Shown piece by piece: positions 1 to 5,490 of a stretch of 6,013 nucleotides of DNA. The stretch covers positions 1-6,013 of the forward strand of contig JAEZGD010000545.1 in NCBI GenBank assembly GCA_023417165.1, given 5' to 3'. The DNA is from Planctomycetota bacterium (GTDB taxonomy: Bacteria > Planctomycetota > Planctomycetia > Pirellulales > Pirellulaceae). The position numbers and the translations under genes were made by a program. Below the pieces are notes generated by a model. It did no database searches, was not told where the DNA came from, and saw only the letters and a list, made by a program, of their open reading frames with translations. The stretch's first letter is position 1. Every line of letters starts with the position of its first letter.

Positions 1-1042
1 CAAGGCCGCGATCGTGGAGGTCTTGGACCAGCGCTGAAACACCGCGATCGAGCAACGGGCAATCTTGCTTGCAAGCGCCGAAGTTGTCGCCGTGCCAATC
101 CCAACGGCTGAAGTTCATCGAGACCACACGCGCGCCGGCTTCGACCAGGCGGCGCGCGATCAGGAAGTTCTCGGTCAACTTCGGCGCGCCGTCGTCGCGG
201 AACTTCGGATCACCAAGGCCATAGCGTTCGATCAGTTTGGGATCTTCCTTCGACAAATCGATCGCGTCGGCCAGCCTCGACGACGTGAGAATGCCGAGCG
301 CTTGCTGCGTGAAGGTATCGATGCCATTCATCGCGCCGCTGGTATCGACATCGCGGCGCAACCGATCGAGCGACGCCAGCAAGTTGTTGCGATCTTGCAG
401 GCGATCGAGCGTGATGCCCTTGAGGACCATGTTGTCGGTCCCCTTCATTTCCTGGCGACCGCCGACCAGCCGAAACGGTGCGTGCGACAGCCCCAGGAAA
501 CCACCTTCGCCGGGATCGCCCCAGGGCGTGTGATCGGTCTTGTACATCAGCGATAAATGCGGCGGCATCGCGTTGTTGACCGGCCCCTGCAGCTTGCTGA
601 TCCAAGCCCCCATGCAAGGCCAACCGCCCGCAGGCGGATTCTGTTCGGTGCGACCAACCATGCACTGATGCGCGTAGTGTGCGCCGTTCGCGCCGACGAT
701 CGAACGAATGATCGTGTACTTGTCGGCCATCGTGGCGAGCTTCGGGAACAGCTCGCCGATCTCAATGCCCGGGACGTTCGTCTTGATTGGCTGAAACTCG
801 CCGCGGATTTCGGCCGGTGCGTCGGGCTTCAGGTCGAACATGTCTTGATGCGGCGGACCGCCTGGCAAAAAGACATTGATGATCGCTTTGTGCGAGCGCC
901 CCGTGCCCGCGTGGGCTTCGGCGGCCAGTAGTTGCGGCAGCGCCAGCCCGCCCATCGTCAAACCACCGATCTGCAAGAAGTCGCGCCGCGAAAGGCCATC
1001 ACAAAACTTTCCGCGCAGTGGTCGGCCGAGAATCGTCAGCAT
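1..1042 (-). CDS. DUF1501 family Tat-exported protein (3' end outside window)
   Basis: Seen: an uninterrupted minus-strand frame from ATG 1042 to the window edge, 347 codons with no stop. An AAGGAG Shine-Dalgarno (1052-1057) sits 9 bases before the start. Residues 18-23 read SRRDFL, a twin-arginine motif. A hydrophobic Gly/Leu/Ala stretch follows (about 24-41), ending near AEAHA, as in a Tat signal peptide. The mature part opens with VFLPGGPPHQDMFDLKP (57-73), then APAEIRGEF and VPGIEIGE, and later has ARVVSMNF (304-311) and DWHG (315-318). Known: these blocks are typical of DUF1501, an alkaline phosphatase/sulfatase-superfamily fold common in Planctomycetes. Family members are usually somewhat over 400 residues, so roughly the last quarter is missing here. 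The substrate is unknown. The gene often sits beside DUF1549/DUF1553 cytochrome-type genes; none lies upstream here, and downstream cannot be seen. Exported as a folded protein by inference. Family call is firm, function is not. Confidence 0.93.
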   Translation of the reverse strand, partial: MLTILGRPLRGKFCDGLSRRDFLQIGGLTMGGLALPQLLAAEAHAGTGRSHKAIINVFLPGGPPHQDMFDLKPDAPAEIRGEFQPIKTNVPGIEIGELFPKLATMADKYTIIRSIVGANGAHYAHQCMVGRTEQNPPAGGWPCMGAWISKLQGPVNNAMPPHLSLMYKTDHTPWGDPGEGGFLGLSHAPFRLVGGRQEMKGTDNMVLKGITLDRLQDRNNLLASLDRLRRDVDTSGAMNGIDTFTQQALGILTSSRLADAIDLSKEDPKLIERYGLGDPKFRDDGAPKLTENFLIARRLVEAGARVVSMNFSRWDWHGDNFGACKQDCPLLDRGVSALVQDLHDRGL

Positions 1043-1096
1043 GGCGGGACACTCCTTGAACGAAGCGCGTGCAAAAGGCGGGCGGATGAACTTTGT

Positions 1097-1125
1097 ATCG
1101 TATCAAAACGCCCTTATTCCTCCAA
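1097..1125 (-). promoter_or_regulatory. possible promoter of the DUF1501 gene
   Basis: On the minus strand, TTGGAG (1125-1120) and TACGAT (1102-1097) are separated by exactly 17 bases, lying about 55 bases before the DUF1501 start codon. The match is 3/6 at -35 and 4/6 at -10 to the sigma-70 consensus. Spacing and location are good but the boxes are weak, so this is only a candidate. Confidence 0.25.
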
Positions 1126-1339
1126 CGGAATCTGGCTTGTTCTCGGCACTTACTCCTCGGGTGGCTGCGGCGGGACAAATGCTGCACGCACCTTGCCAGA
1201 AGAGGAGAGTGCTGGCTCAATCTACACCAGCGGGGGGTACGATGCGAATCGAAGCCAATTCCGCCCAAAGACAGCCAGATAACGCCCAACGAGACAATTT
1301 GATGGCGTTTTTGGGCTGATTTCGCTAGAAAAATAGATA

Positions 1340-1433
1340 GCCGGAGAGCAAGTGCAGGAACAAATCCCATCAGCGCGGAGTCAGCGGGATGTTCCGAATG
1401 ATCGTAGCAGCGAATCAGGCCTTGCTCTCCGGC
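1340..1433. repeat. inverted-repeat element able to form a three-way-junction RNA
   Basis: A perfect 13-base inverted repeat, GCCGGAGAGCAAG (1340-1352) and its complement (1421-1433), encloses 68 bases. Inside it are two further hairpins. GGAAC (1357-1361) pairs with GTTCC (1391-1395) and continues, past a two-A bulge, as ATCCC (1364-1368) with GGGAT (1386-1390). TGATCG (1399-1404) pairs with CGAATCA (1411-1417) around one bulged A. Together they form a closed three-way junction. On the minus strand the element is followed by TATCTATTTTT, and on the plus strand by CTTCTTCTTT. It could be a structured non-coding RNA, a long-loop terminator or a MITE-like dispersed repeat. No clear target-site duplication is seen and no second copy is present in the window. 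The pairing is direct observation; the role is unknown. Confidence 0.5.
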
Positions 1434-1529
1434 CTTCTTCTTTAACGCACGGCCAGACAGAAAGTACCCTGCGAAAAAATGGCCTGATCCTACATCCCAT
1501 TCCATTCAGATATCCCATACCTCCTTGAT

Positions 1530-1557
1530 TAAGCCGCTTCGCTGGCGAGCGGTCTTA
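1530..1557. terminator. hairpin downstream of the membrane-protein gene, possible terminator
   Basis: TAAG-CCGCT (1530-1538) pairs with AGCGG-(T)-CTTA (1548-1557), with an inner CGC/GCG pairing, giving a compact GC-rich stem. It lies 16 bases past the stop codon of the small membrane protein, where a terminator for the ligase operon would be expected. Neither strand has a U-run directly after the stem, so it is not a classical intrinsic terminator. It may instead be a 3'-end stabilising structure. Confidence 0.35.
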
Positions 1558-1573
1558 GGTTGCATGTGTAGCT

Positions 1574-1801
1574 TCAATCGAAGAAATCGATCAAGGGTTC
1601 GTAAATCTTCCCCAATTCGTCGTGAATGCCCACGTCCCTGCATAGCCCTTCGACTTCGTTGGTGCCAAACAGAAAGTTCTCCGCCAGGGCCAAGATCAGC
1701 GGCAGGAACAGCAGCAGCGGCAAGCCAACGACGACCAACAACAAGATCACCATAGTCATGCCAGAACGGCTCGATCGTTCGGAGGTCTCGTCGGCGCTCA
1801 T
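1574..1801 (-). CDS. small single-span membrane protein, unknown function
   Basis: A 75-residue protein starting five bases after the TGA of the ligase gene, so it is almost certainly cotranscribed and probably translationally coupled; no good Shine-Dalgarno precedes its ATG. The N-terminus is short, hydrophilic and Ser/Arg-rich (residues 1-14). It is followed by a strongly hydrophobic segment with three prolines or glycines (about 16-40, VVVGLPLLLFLPLILALA at the core), then an acidic soluble tail ending DFFD. This looks like one membrane helix. The single N-terminal arginines and acidic tail do not fix the topology with certainty. I do not recognise the family. Coupling to a DNA ligase is odd for a membrane protein, and a shared function is not shown. 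An inner start at residue 15 is possible. The coherent hydrophobic segment, operon spacing and codon use support a real gene. Confidence 0.7.
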   Translation of the reverse strand: MSADETSERSSRSGMTMVILLLVVVGLPLLLFLPLILALAENFLFGTNEVEGLCRDVGIHDELGKIYEPLIDFFD

Positions 1802-1806
1802 GGAAG

Positions 1807-3165
1807 TCAGCTCTCGATTTCTTCGTAGCCTTCTTTCGTCTTCTCGGCGATCAGCTTGGCGACTGCCTTAGCGGCGGCGGCTTCGTCGGCAAAGTTCTTC
1901 GTCTTCTGCTGGCCGTTGGTGCCAATGCGTCCCCAACGGGTCGTCATGTCGGAGCCGTCCTGCCACACCTCCCAGAACTTGCTCGACTTGTCATCCTCGT
2001 ATTCGAAATAGCGTTTGCCGTTGCCGTTGTCCGAACTCATGGCAGGTTCCTTGACAGGGGAAGGCGCGAGGGCCACCGTGGTCTTCGCGGTTTGTTTCTT
2101 CCGGGGCTCCGCAGGTGGCGGCGCGGCAATGCTGACCGGCGCATCGCTGCGTACGCCGACATAGCTGGGGAAGCGCGGCACGCCGGCTTCAGATAGTTCT
2201 TGATAGCGAAACGTGATCGTCGCCCCGATGGCCGGCGGCGCGCCGCGCTGCGCATCGCTGAAGCCTGTGCCAACTGCGAACTTAGTCCCATCCGCAAGTT
2301 GCACGAGCAGCGCGCCGAGGCGTCCTTTGTGCCGACCCGCGCCGGCTTGATGCCCGATGACCGTAGCTTCGGCGTCGTGAAACGTTTTGACTTTCAACAG
2401 GCTTGCCGATCGACCGGCCGCATACTTCGAGCCCGGCTGGCGCAGCATCAAGCCTTCGCCGCCGAGCGCTTCGATGCGCTGCAATTCCTGTCGCAAATGA
2501 TCGAGGTTGTTGCACAGTAAGTGTTCGTGCGGCGTCGCAAACTTGCTGCGCGCCGATGCCAGCGCATCCTTCACAAAGCCCAGGCGATCTTCAAACCCAC
2601 CGCTGGCCGCCGGGGCGTCAAAGACCAGGAACTTCACTTCGTTCCACAAATCGCTTTTGTCCTGCCGACGCACGATGCTGACGCAGCGTTGGAACTTTTT
2701 GCGATCGATCCACAGCTCGCCATCGAGCGGTGTGCTGGGCAACTGTTCGACAAACCAATCGGGCGCGTGATACAGATTGCCTTGGCGGGAGAGGAACTGT
2801 TGTCCGTCCCAATAGGCGCGCACGCCGTCGAGCTTCTCGCTCATCCCCCAACCCGATAGATCCGCGGCAGTGTCCCAACTCTCGGCCAGCAGCAGTGGGG
2901 GCTCGGTGCTGACCTCTTCCCCCTCGGCATTGAGCTTGGTCTTTTTCTCTGGCTTCTGCGGCAGCGCGCCGCCGATGCGTTCCTCTTCGGCCGCATCACC
3001 GCGCAGCTTTCGCAGGTGTTTGCATGTCCGTTGCTCGATCGCAATCGACTGGTTGCGCCACGACGGGCAACTGCACGAATAGACGCCGCCTGTGTTTTTC
3101 AGCGTATAGGGCTTAGAGCCCGAGCCCTGCATCTCGCACGATTCGCCATCGGCTAAATCCGTCAT
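1807..3165 (-). CDS. ATP-dependent DNA ligase with N-terminal SWIM zinc finger and C-terminal WGR domain
   Basis: A 452-residue three-part protein that should seal DNA nicks using ATP. Residues 28-51 form a SWIM-type zinc finger (C31-x-C33, 14 residues, C48-x-H50). A charged linker follows. The adenylation domain has motif I EKLDG (110-114, K111 the AMP-accepting lysine), SRQG (126-129), LDGELW (147-152), FLVFDAP (179-185), EGLMLR (237-242) and LLKVKTF (256-262, K258 and K260). The OB-fold part (about 280-340) includes KGRLGALLV and RFPSYVGVR. After a Pro/Ala/Lys linker (about 345-375) comes a WGR domain (about 384-449) with TRWGRIG (409-415). The ligase core resembles small bacterial LigE-type enzymes, but it lacks their usual periplasmic signal peptide. 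Known: SWIM and WGR modules bind nucleic acid or partner proteins, and WGR occurs in PARPs. The start at 3165 is chosen because GAGGTG (3170-3175) precedes it at proper distance; the longer frame to 3222 has no such site and would add 19 unrelated residues. Confidence 0.93.
   Translation of the reverse strand: MTDLADGESCEMQGSGSKPYTLKNTGGVYSCSCPSWRNQSIAIEQRTCKHLRKLRGDAAEEERIGGALPQKPEKKTKLNAEGEEVSTEPPLLLAESWDTAADLSGWGMSEKLDGVRAYWDGQQFLSRQGNLYHAPDWFVEQLPSTPLDGELWIDRKKFQRCVSIVRRQDKSDLWNEVKFLVFDAPAASGGFEDRLGFVKDALASARSKFATPHEHLLCNNLDHLRQELQRIEALGGEGLMLRQPGSKYAAGRSASLLKVKTFHDAEATVIGHQAGAGRHKGRLGALLVQLADGTKFAVGTGFSDAQRGAPPAIGATITFRYQELSEAGVPRFPSYVGVRSDAPVSIAAPPPAEPRKKQTAKTTVALAPSPVKEPAMSSDNGNGKRYFEYEDDKSSKFWEVWQDGSDMTTRWGRIGTNGQQKTKNFADEAAAAKAVAKLIAEKTKEGYEEIES
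2048..2052 (-). promoter_or_regulatory. possible internal ribosome binding site before the WGR domain
   Basis: Within the ligase gene, AAGGA on the minus strand stands 7 bases before an in-frame ATG (2040-2038, Met376), exactly at the boundary between the linker and the WGR domain. Initiation here would yield a free 77-residue WGR protein (1807-2040). The spacing is ideal, but such a match can arise by chance from Lys-Glu codons, so this is a candidate only. Confidence 0.3.
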
Positions 3166-3169
3166 CATA

Positions 3170-3175
3170 CACCTC
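3170..3175 (-). promoter_or_regulatory. Shine-Dalgarno that decides the ligase start
   Basis: GAGGTG on the minus strand precedes two adjacent ATG codons (3168 and 3165). The GAGG core is 3 bases from the first and 6 from the second, so the second ATG (3165) is the better start. The site lies inside the longer open frame beginning at 3222, arguing against that longer version. Confidence 0.6.
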
Positions 3176-3207
3176 GCCAGAATCACGCTTTGCCGCCAAG
3201 CACAGCC

Positions 3208-3236
3208 AATGTAGCGGCCCATTTCGGGGGAAGCAA
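3208..3236 (-). promoter_or_regulatory. possible promoter of the ligase operon
   Basis: On the minus strand, TTGCTT (3236-3231) and TACATT (3213-3208) are 17 bases apart, with 3/6 and 4/6 matches to sigma-70 boxes. Transcription from it would begin near 3201, after the ATG at 3222 and before the ATG at 3165, which agrees with the shorter ligase start. Weak boxes; inference. Confidence 0.3.
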
Positions 3237-3254
3237 TAAATTCAGTGACGAAGA

Positions 3255-3283
3255 TTGCCCGCCCGGCAACGAAGCACTACAAG
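3255..3283 (+). promoter_or_regulatory. possible promoter of the papain-like protein gene
   Basis: TTGCCC (3255-3260) and TACAAG (3278-3283) are 17 bases apart, each matching four of six consensus bases, in the 148-base divergent gap between the ligase and papain-like genes. The predicted start near 3290 would leave a leader of about 24 bases carrying the GGAG site. Candidate only. Confidence 0.3.
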
Positions 3284-3302
3284 TAAAACAGGGCGAGTGT
3301 AC

Positions 3303-3306
3303 GGAG
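3303..3306 (+). promoter_or_regulatory. Shine-Dalgarno that selects GTG 3314
   Basis: GGAG lies 7 bases before GTG 3314 but only 1 base before the TTG at 3308 that opens the longest frame. The GTG is therefore the likelier start, and the protein begins VNAVLLTAALLLG, a normal signal-peptide opening. Confidence 0.6.
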
Positions 3307-3313
3307 ATTGCCT

Positions 3314-3955
3314 GTGAATGCTGTATTGCTGACGGCCGCGCTGCTGCTCGGCGCCGCGCCAATGGCCGATGGTAGCTTGCTGTTTTTGGAGAACAGCAAT
3401 CAGTTCGTCGAACTGTATACGGGTTCGGAAACGACGCACGTCGCCGTCGTCCTCCACGAGCAAGAGCAGCCGTGGGTCTATGAAGCCACGCCGGGCGAGG
3501 TGCGGAAGCTGACCTTCGCTGCCTATCGCACCGAGCTCGGCGAGCTCAATAAGCGCCGCGGCGAGAAGCGCAAAATTCGCGCGGTGCTGGTTGAACCAAA
3601 CAAGCCTTATTCTGCTGAGCAAATTACCGCGATGCGCGAACTGCTGGAGTCGCAGATCGGCCGCCGCTATTCAATCAAAGGGCACGTCCACGGCCATAGC
3701 GATGGCATTCACTGCGCAGAACTCGCTTCGCGCGCGCTGTGCGCCGCTTCCGTATTGAAAATCGAGCGCTGCCAGGCTGAATCGCCAGCTTCGTTGCTCG
3801 CCAAAGTCAAGCCGCAGGCGCAACCGTTCACAACACTGGCGATCGACGAGCCAGGCGAGCGGCCATCGTGGGCCGCGCGCCGCTGGAACGATGCGTCGGC
3901 GTTCACCGGCTGGTGCCAATGGTCGTGCTGGGAATCGTGGACCTGGTGCTGGTAG
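3314..3955 (+). CDS. exported permuted papain-fold (YiiX / NlpC-P60-like) protein with Trp/Cys-rich tail
   Basis: A 213-residue protein. Residues 1-20 are a hydrophobic signal-like segment with few charges, so export is likely. The domain order fits circularly permuted NlpC/P60 enzymes of the YiiX/YaeF type. The histidine comes first in THVAVVL (H42), followed by VYEATPGEV (55-63, E57 a likely third catalytic or polar residue). The cysteine comes late, in IHCAELASRAL (C134). Known: such proteins are thiol hydrolases acting on amide or ester bonds of peptidoglycan, peptides or lipids; the substrate here cannot be named. After a linker (about 165-195) the protein ends in TGWCQWSCWESWTWCW (198-213), with six tryptophans and three cysteines in 16 residues, outside the catalytic core. 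It is divergent from the ligase operon and convergent with the dehydrogenase. The fold assignment rests on motif order, not on a search. Confidence 0.78.
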   Translation: MNAVLLTAALLLGAAPMADGSLLFLENSNQFVELYTGSETTHVAVVLHEQEQPWVYEATPGEVRKLTFAAYRTELGELNKRRGEKRKIRAVLVEPNKPYSAEQITAMRELLESQIGRRYSIKGHVHGHSDGIHCAELASRALCAASVLKIERCQAESPASLLAKVKPQAQPFTTLAIDEPGERPSWAARRWNDASAFTGWCQWSCWESWTWCW

Positions 3956-3963
3956 CGCGCGGC

Positions 3964-5277
3964 CTAGGGGCGAATCGTCGCGCGACCGATCGAGTAATAC
4001 GTAAACCCACTGTCGCACATTGTGTCGCAGTCATACAGGTTACGGCCGTCGAAGATGACCGGCCCGCGCATGCGGCGGCGCATATCGGCGAAATCTGGAT
4101 TGCGAAACTCATTCCATTCGGTGTTGATCGCTAAGGCGTCGGCGCTTTCCAGTACGTCGAACGGCTGTTGGCCATAGACCAGCTTGTCGCCATAAATCTC
4201 GCGAATGTTTTCCATCGCCTCGGGATCGTGCACTTGCACGCGTGCGCCGACGCTCAACAGATAATCGATCAGCACCAGCGCGGGCGCTTCGCGAATGTCG
4301 TCGGTGCGCGGCTTGAAAGCCAGGCCCCACACGGCAATCGTCTTGTGCTTCAGTTGGTCGCCGAAATGGTTCGCGATCTTATCGACTAGCACGTGCTTCT
4401 GCCGCTGATTGATTTCCTCAACCGCCGCCATCATGCGCGGCTCGCAGCCCAGCTTGCGCGCCATTTGCGCTAGTGCCCGGACGTCTTTGGGGAAGCAACT
4501 GCCGCCATAGCCGACGCCGGGAAACATAAACGCAAAGCCGATGCGCTGATCGTGACCAATGCCGCGGCGAATATCGTTGATGTCGCCGCCCATGCGTTCG
4601 CAGAGGTTCGCCATCTCGTTGATGAAGCTGATCTTCGTCGCCAGCATCGCATTGGCCACGTACTTCGTCATCTCGGCGCTTTCAGGCGACATCACCAAGA
4701 ACGGATGGTCGGTGCGCAAGAACGGCTTGTAAAGCGTGTGCAGCGTTTCGGCGACCTCCTCGCTGCGCACGCCGACCACGACGCGATCGGGAAACTGAAA
4801 GTCGTTGATCGCTGTGCCTTCTTTCAGAAACTCGGGATTGCTGGCAACGTGACATTCGCGCAAGGTCAGTTCGTTCAGCCGCGCGGTGACCTGCGCATTG
4901 GTGCCGACCGGCACGGTGCTTTTGACGACGACGATCGTCTGCGGCTCGAGCAGCGGAGCAACTTGCTGCACGACGGCCCACAGCGCCGTTAGATCGGCCG
5001 AGCCATCATCTGCCGACGGCGTGCCGACCGCCAGGAACAACAGTTGCGCGCCTTTGACCGCTTCGCCCAGCTTGGTCGTAAAATGCAATCGCCCGGCGGC
5101 GGCGTTGCGCACCACGAGCTCGCTCAGGCCGGGCTCATAGATGGGAATCCGCCCTTGCTTGAGGCTTTCGATCTTGGCTTCGTTGATGTCGACGCAGGCC
5201 ACCGTATTGCCGCTTTCGGCCAAGCAGGTGCCGGTCACCAACCCGACATATCCGGTTCCAACGACGGCGATACGCAT
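3964..5277 (-). CDS. ugd: UDP-glucose 6-dehydrogenase
   Basis: A 437-residue, full-length cytosolic enzyme that oxidises UDP-glucose to UDP-glucuronate with two NAD+, feeding capsule, exopolysaccharide or glycosylation pathways. The N-terminus RIAVVGTGYVGLVTG carries the Rossmann GxGxxG (7-12), and D30 ends the second strand (CVDIN). Other family blocks are YEPGL (47-51), VGTPSADDG (84-92), KSTVPVGT (119-126), NPEFLKEG (147-154), SAEMTKYVANAMLA (200-213, K205 and N209) and GYGGSCFPKD (256-265). C261 is the catalytic thiol that forms the thioester intermediate. The C-terminal UDP-binding domain includes WGLAFKPRTDDIREAP. Nothing essential is missing. The start at 5277 matches the family and has AGGA (5287-5290) 9 bases upstream; the longer frame from 5328 adds 17 residues that precede the Rossmann strand without purpose. 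Its stop lies 8 bases from that of the convergent neighbour. Sugar-polymer partner genes are not in the window. Confidence 0.97.
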   Translation of the reverse strand: MRIAVVGTGYVGLVTGTCLAESGNTVACVDINEAKIESLKQGRIPIYEPGLSELVVRNAAAGRLHFTTKLGEAVKGAQLLFLAVGTPSADDGSADLTALWAVVQQVAPLLEPQTIVVVKSTVPVGTNAQVTARLNELTLRECHVASNPEFLKEGTAINDFQFPDRVVVGVRSEEVAETLHTLYKPFLRTDHPFLVMSPESAEMTKYVANAMLATKISFINEMANLCERMGGDINDIRRGIGHDQRIGFAFMFPGVGYGGSCFPKDVRALAQMARKLGCEPRMMAAVEEINQRQKHVLVDKIANHFGDQLKHKTIAVWGLAFKPRTDDIREAPALVLIDYLLSVGARVQVHDPEAMENIREIYGDKLVYGQQPFDVLESADALAINTEWNEFRNPDFADMRRRMRGPVIFDGRNLYDCDTMCDSGFTYYSIGRATIRP

Positions 5278-5318
5278 ACGATCACTTCCTGAGAAAAAGC
5301 GGTGGTAGTTCAAGCGCG

Positions 5319-5347
5319 ATTTTAGCAATCAGGCCTTCCCCTGGCGA
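5319..5347 (-). promoter_or_regulatory. possible promoter of the UDP-glucose dehydrogenase gene
   Basis: On the minus strand, TCGCCA (5347-5342) and TAAAAT (5324-5319) are separated by 17 bases, matching four and five of six sigma-70 consensus bases. The predicted transcript would start near 5312, giving a leader of about 35 bases that includes the AGGA site. The best promoter candidate of the window, though still inferred. Confidence 0.4.
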
Positions 5348-5350
5348 CCA

Positions 5351-5375
5351 TTCGCCTTGCCGTTTTAACGGCGAA
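5351..5375. promoter_or_regulatory. nested palindromes in the divergent ugd/deaminase gap
   Basis: GCCGTT (5359-5364) and AACGGC (5367-5372) form a tight palindrome with a two-base centre. It is overlapped by an outer pair, TTCGCC (5351-5356) and GGCGAA (5370-5375). The two pairings share bases and are mutually exclusive as hairpins. Position between two divergent genes, just upstream of a -10-like box on each side, suits an operator for a dimeric regulator; no regulator is identified. Confidence 0.3.
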
Positions 5376-5385
5376 GCAGAAAGAA

Positions 5386-5391
5386 TAAAAT
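5386..5391 (+). promoter_or_regulatory. possible -10 box for the deaminase gene
   Basis: TAAAAT matches five of six -10 consensus bases, about 100 bases before the deaminase start. No good -35 box stands at the right distance: TTTTAA at 5363-5368 matches three of six and overlaps the palindrome. Weak candidate. Confidence 0.22.
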
Positions 5392-5490
5392 CAAGCGAAT
5401 CGCTGGCATACGGCCGTGGCGATAGCGCTGTAAGCGGTCGATTTCGTGGCCAATCGTCGATACCGGGCCGAAAACCGAGGAATTTCGAGC

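Larger units (their letters stand above)
1043..1573. other. 531-base region without a convincing gene
   Basis: This stretch separates the DUF1501 gene from the small membrane protein gene. Frames open on both strands, but their translations look like random GC-biased sequence (Arg/Ser/Cys/His-rich, no domain, no proper ribosome binding site) and the largest minus-strand one overlaps the DUF1501 start. What it does hold is a weak promoter candidate near 1097-1125, a folded inverted-repeat element at 1340-1433, an additional 8-base inverted pair (ATCAGGCC 1414-1421 with GGCCTGAT 1481-1488), an AAGGAGG sequence on the minus strand at 1520-1526, and a hairpin at 1530-1557. The central part (about 1130-1330) shows nothing I can interpret. 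Confidence 0.6.

Noticed and set aside
65..931. Long plus-strand open frames antisense to the DUF1501 gene
   Set aside because: They are mirror frames caused by GC-rich codon bias. The minus strand has unmistakable DUF1501 motifs and a Tat signal.
1340..1433. CRISPR or transposon-end interpretation of the inverted repeats
   Set aside because: There are no regularly spaced direct repeats, no transposase gene nearby, and no clear target duplication. Only the inverted-repeat fold is supported.
999..1505. 168-codon minus-strand open frame in the gap upstream of the DUF1501 gene
   Set aside because: It overlaps the DUF1501 start, runs through the folded repeat, has Arg/His/Cys/Ser-rich composition without a recognisable domain, and its Shine-Dalgarno is 14 bases away. 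I treat it as non-coding.
3166..3222. Longer ligase start at ATG 3222
   Set aside because: There is no ribosome site before it, it would place the candidate -10 box inside the coding region, and the added residues do not belong to the SWIM finger.
4552..4992. 146-codon plus-strand frame antisense to the dehydrogenase
   Set aside because: It lies wholly inside the UDP-glucose dehydrogenase gene, shows no domain, and is explained by the complementary codon bias.
5278..5328. Longer dehydrogenase start at 5328
   Set aside because: The family begins directly at the Rossmann strand (Met at 5277), which has its own AGGA site; the extension would also run over the candidate promoter.
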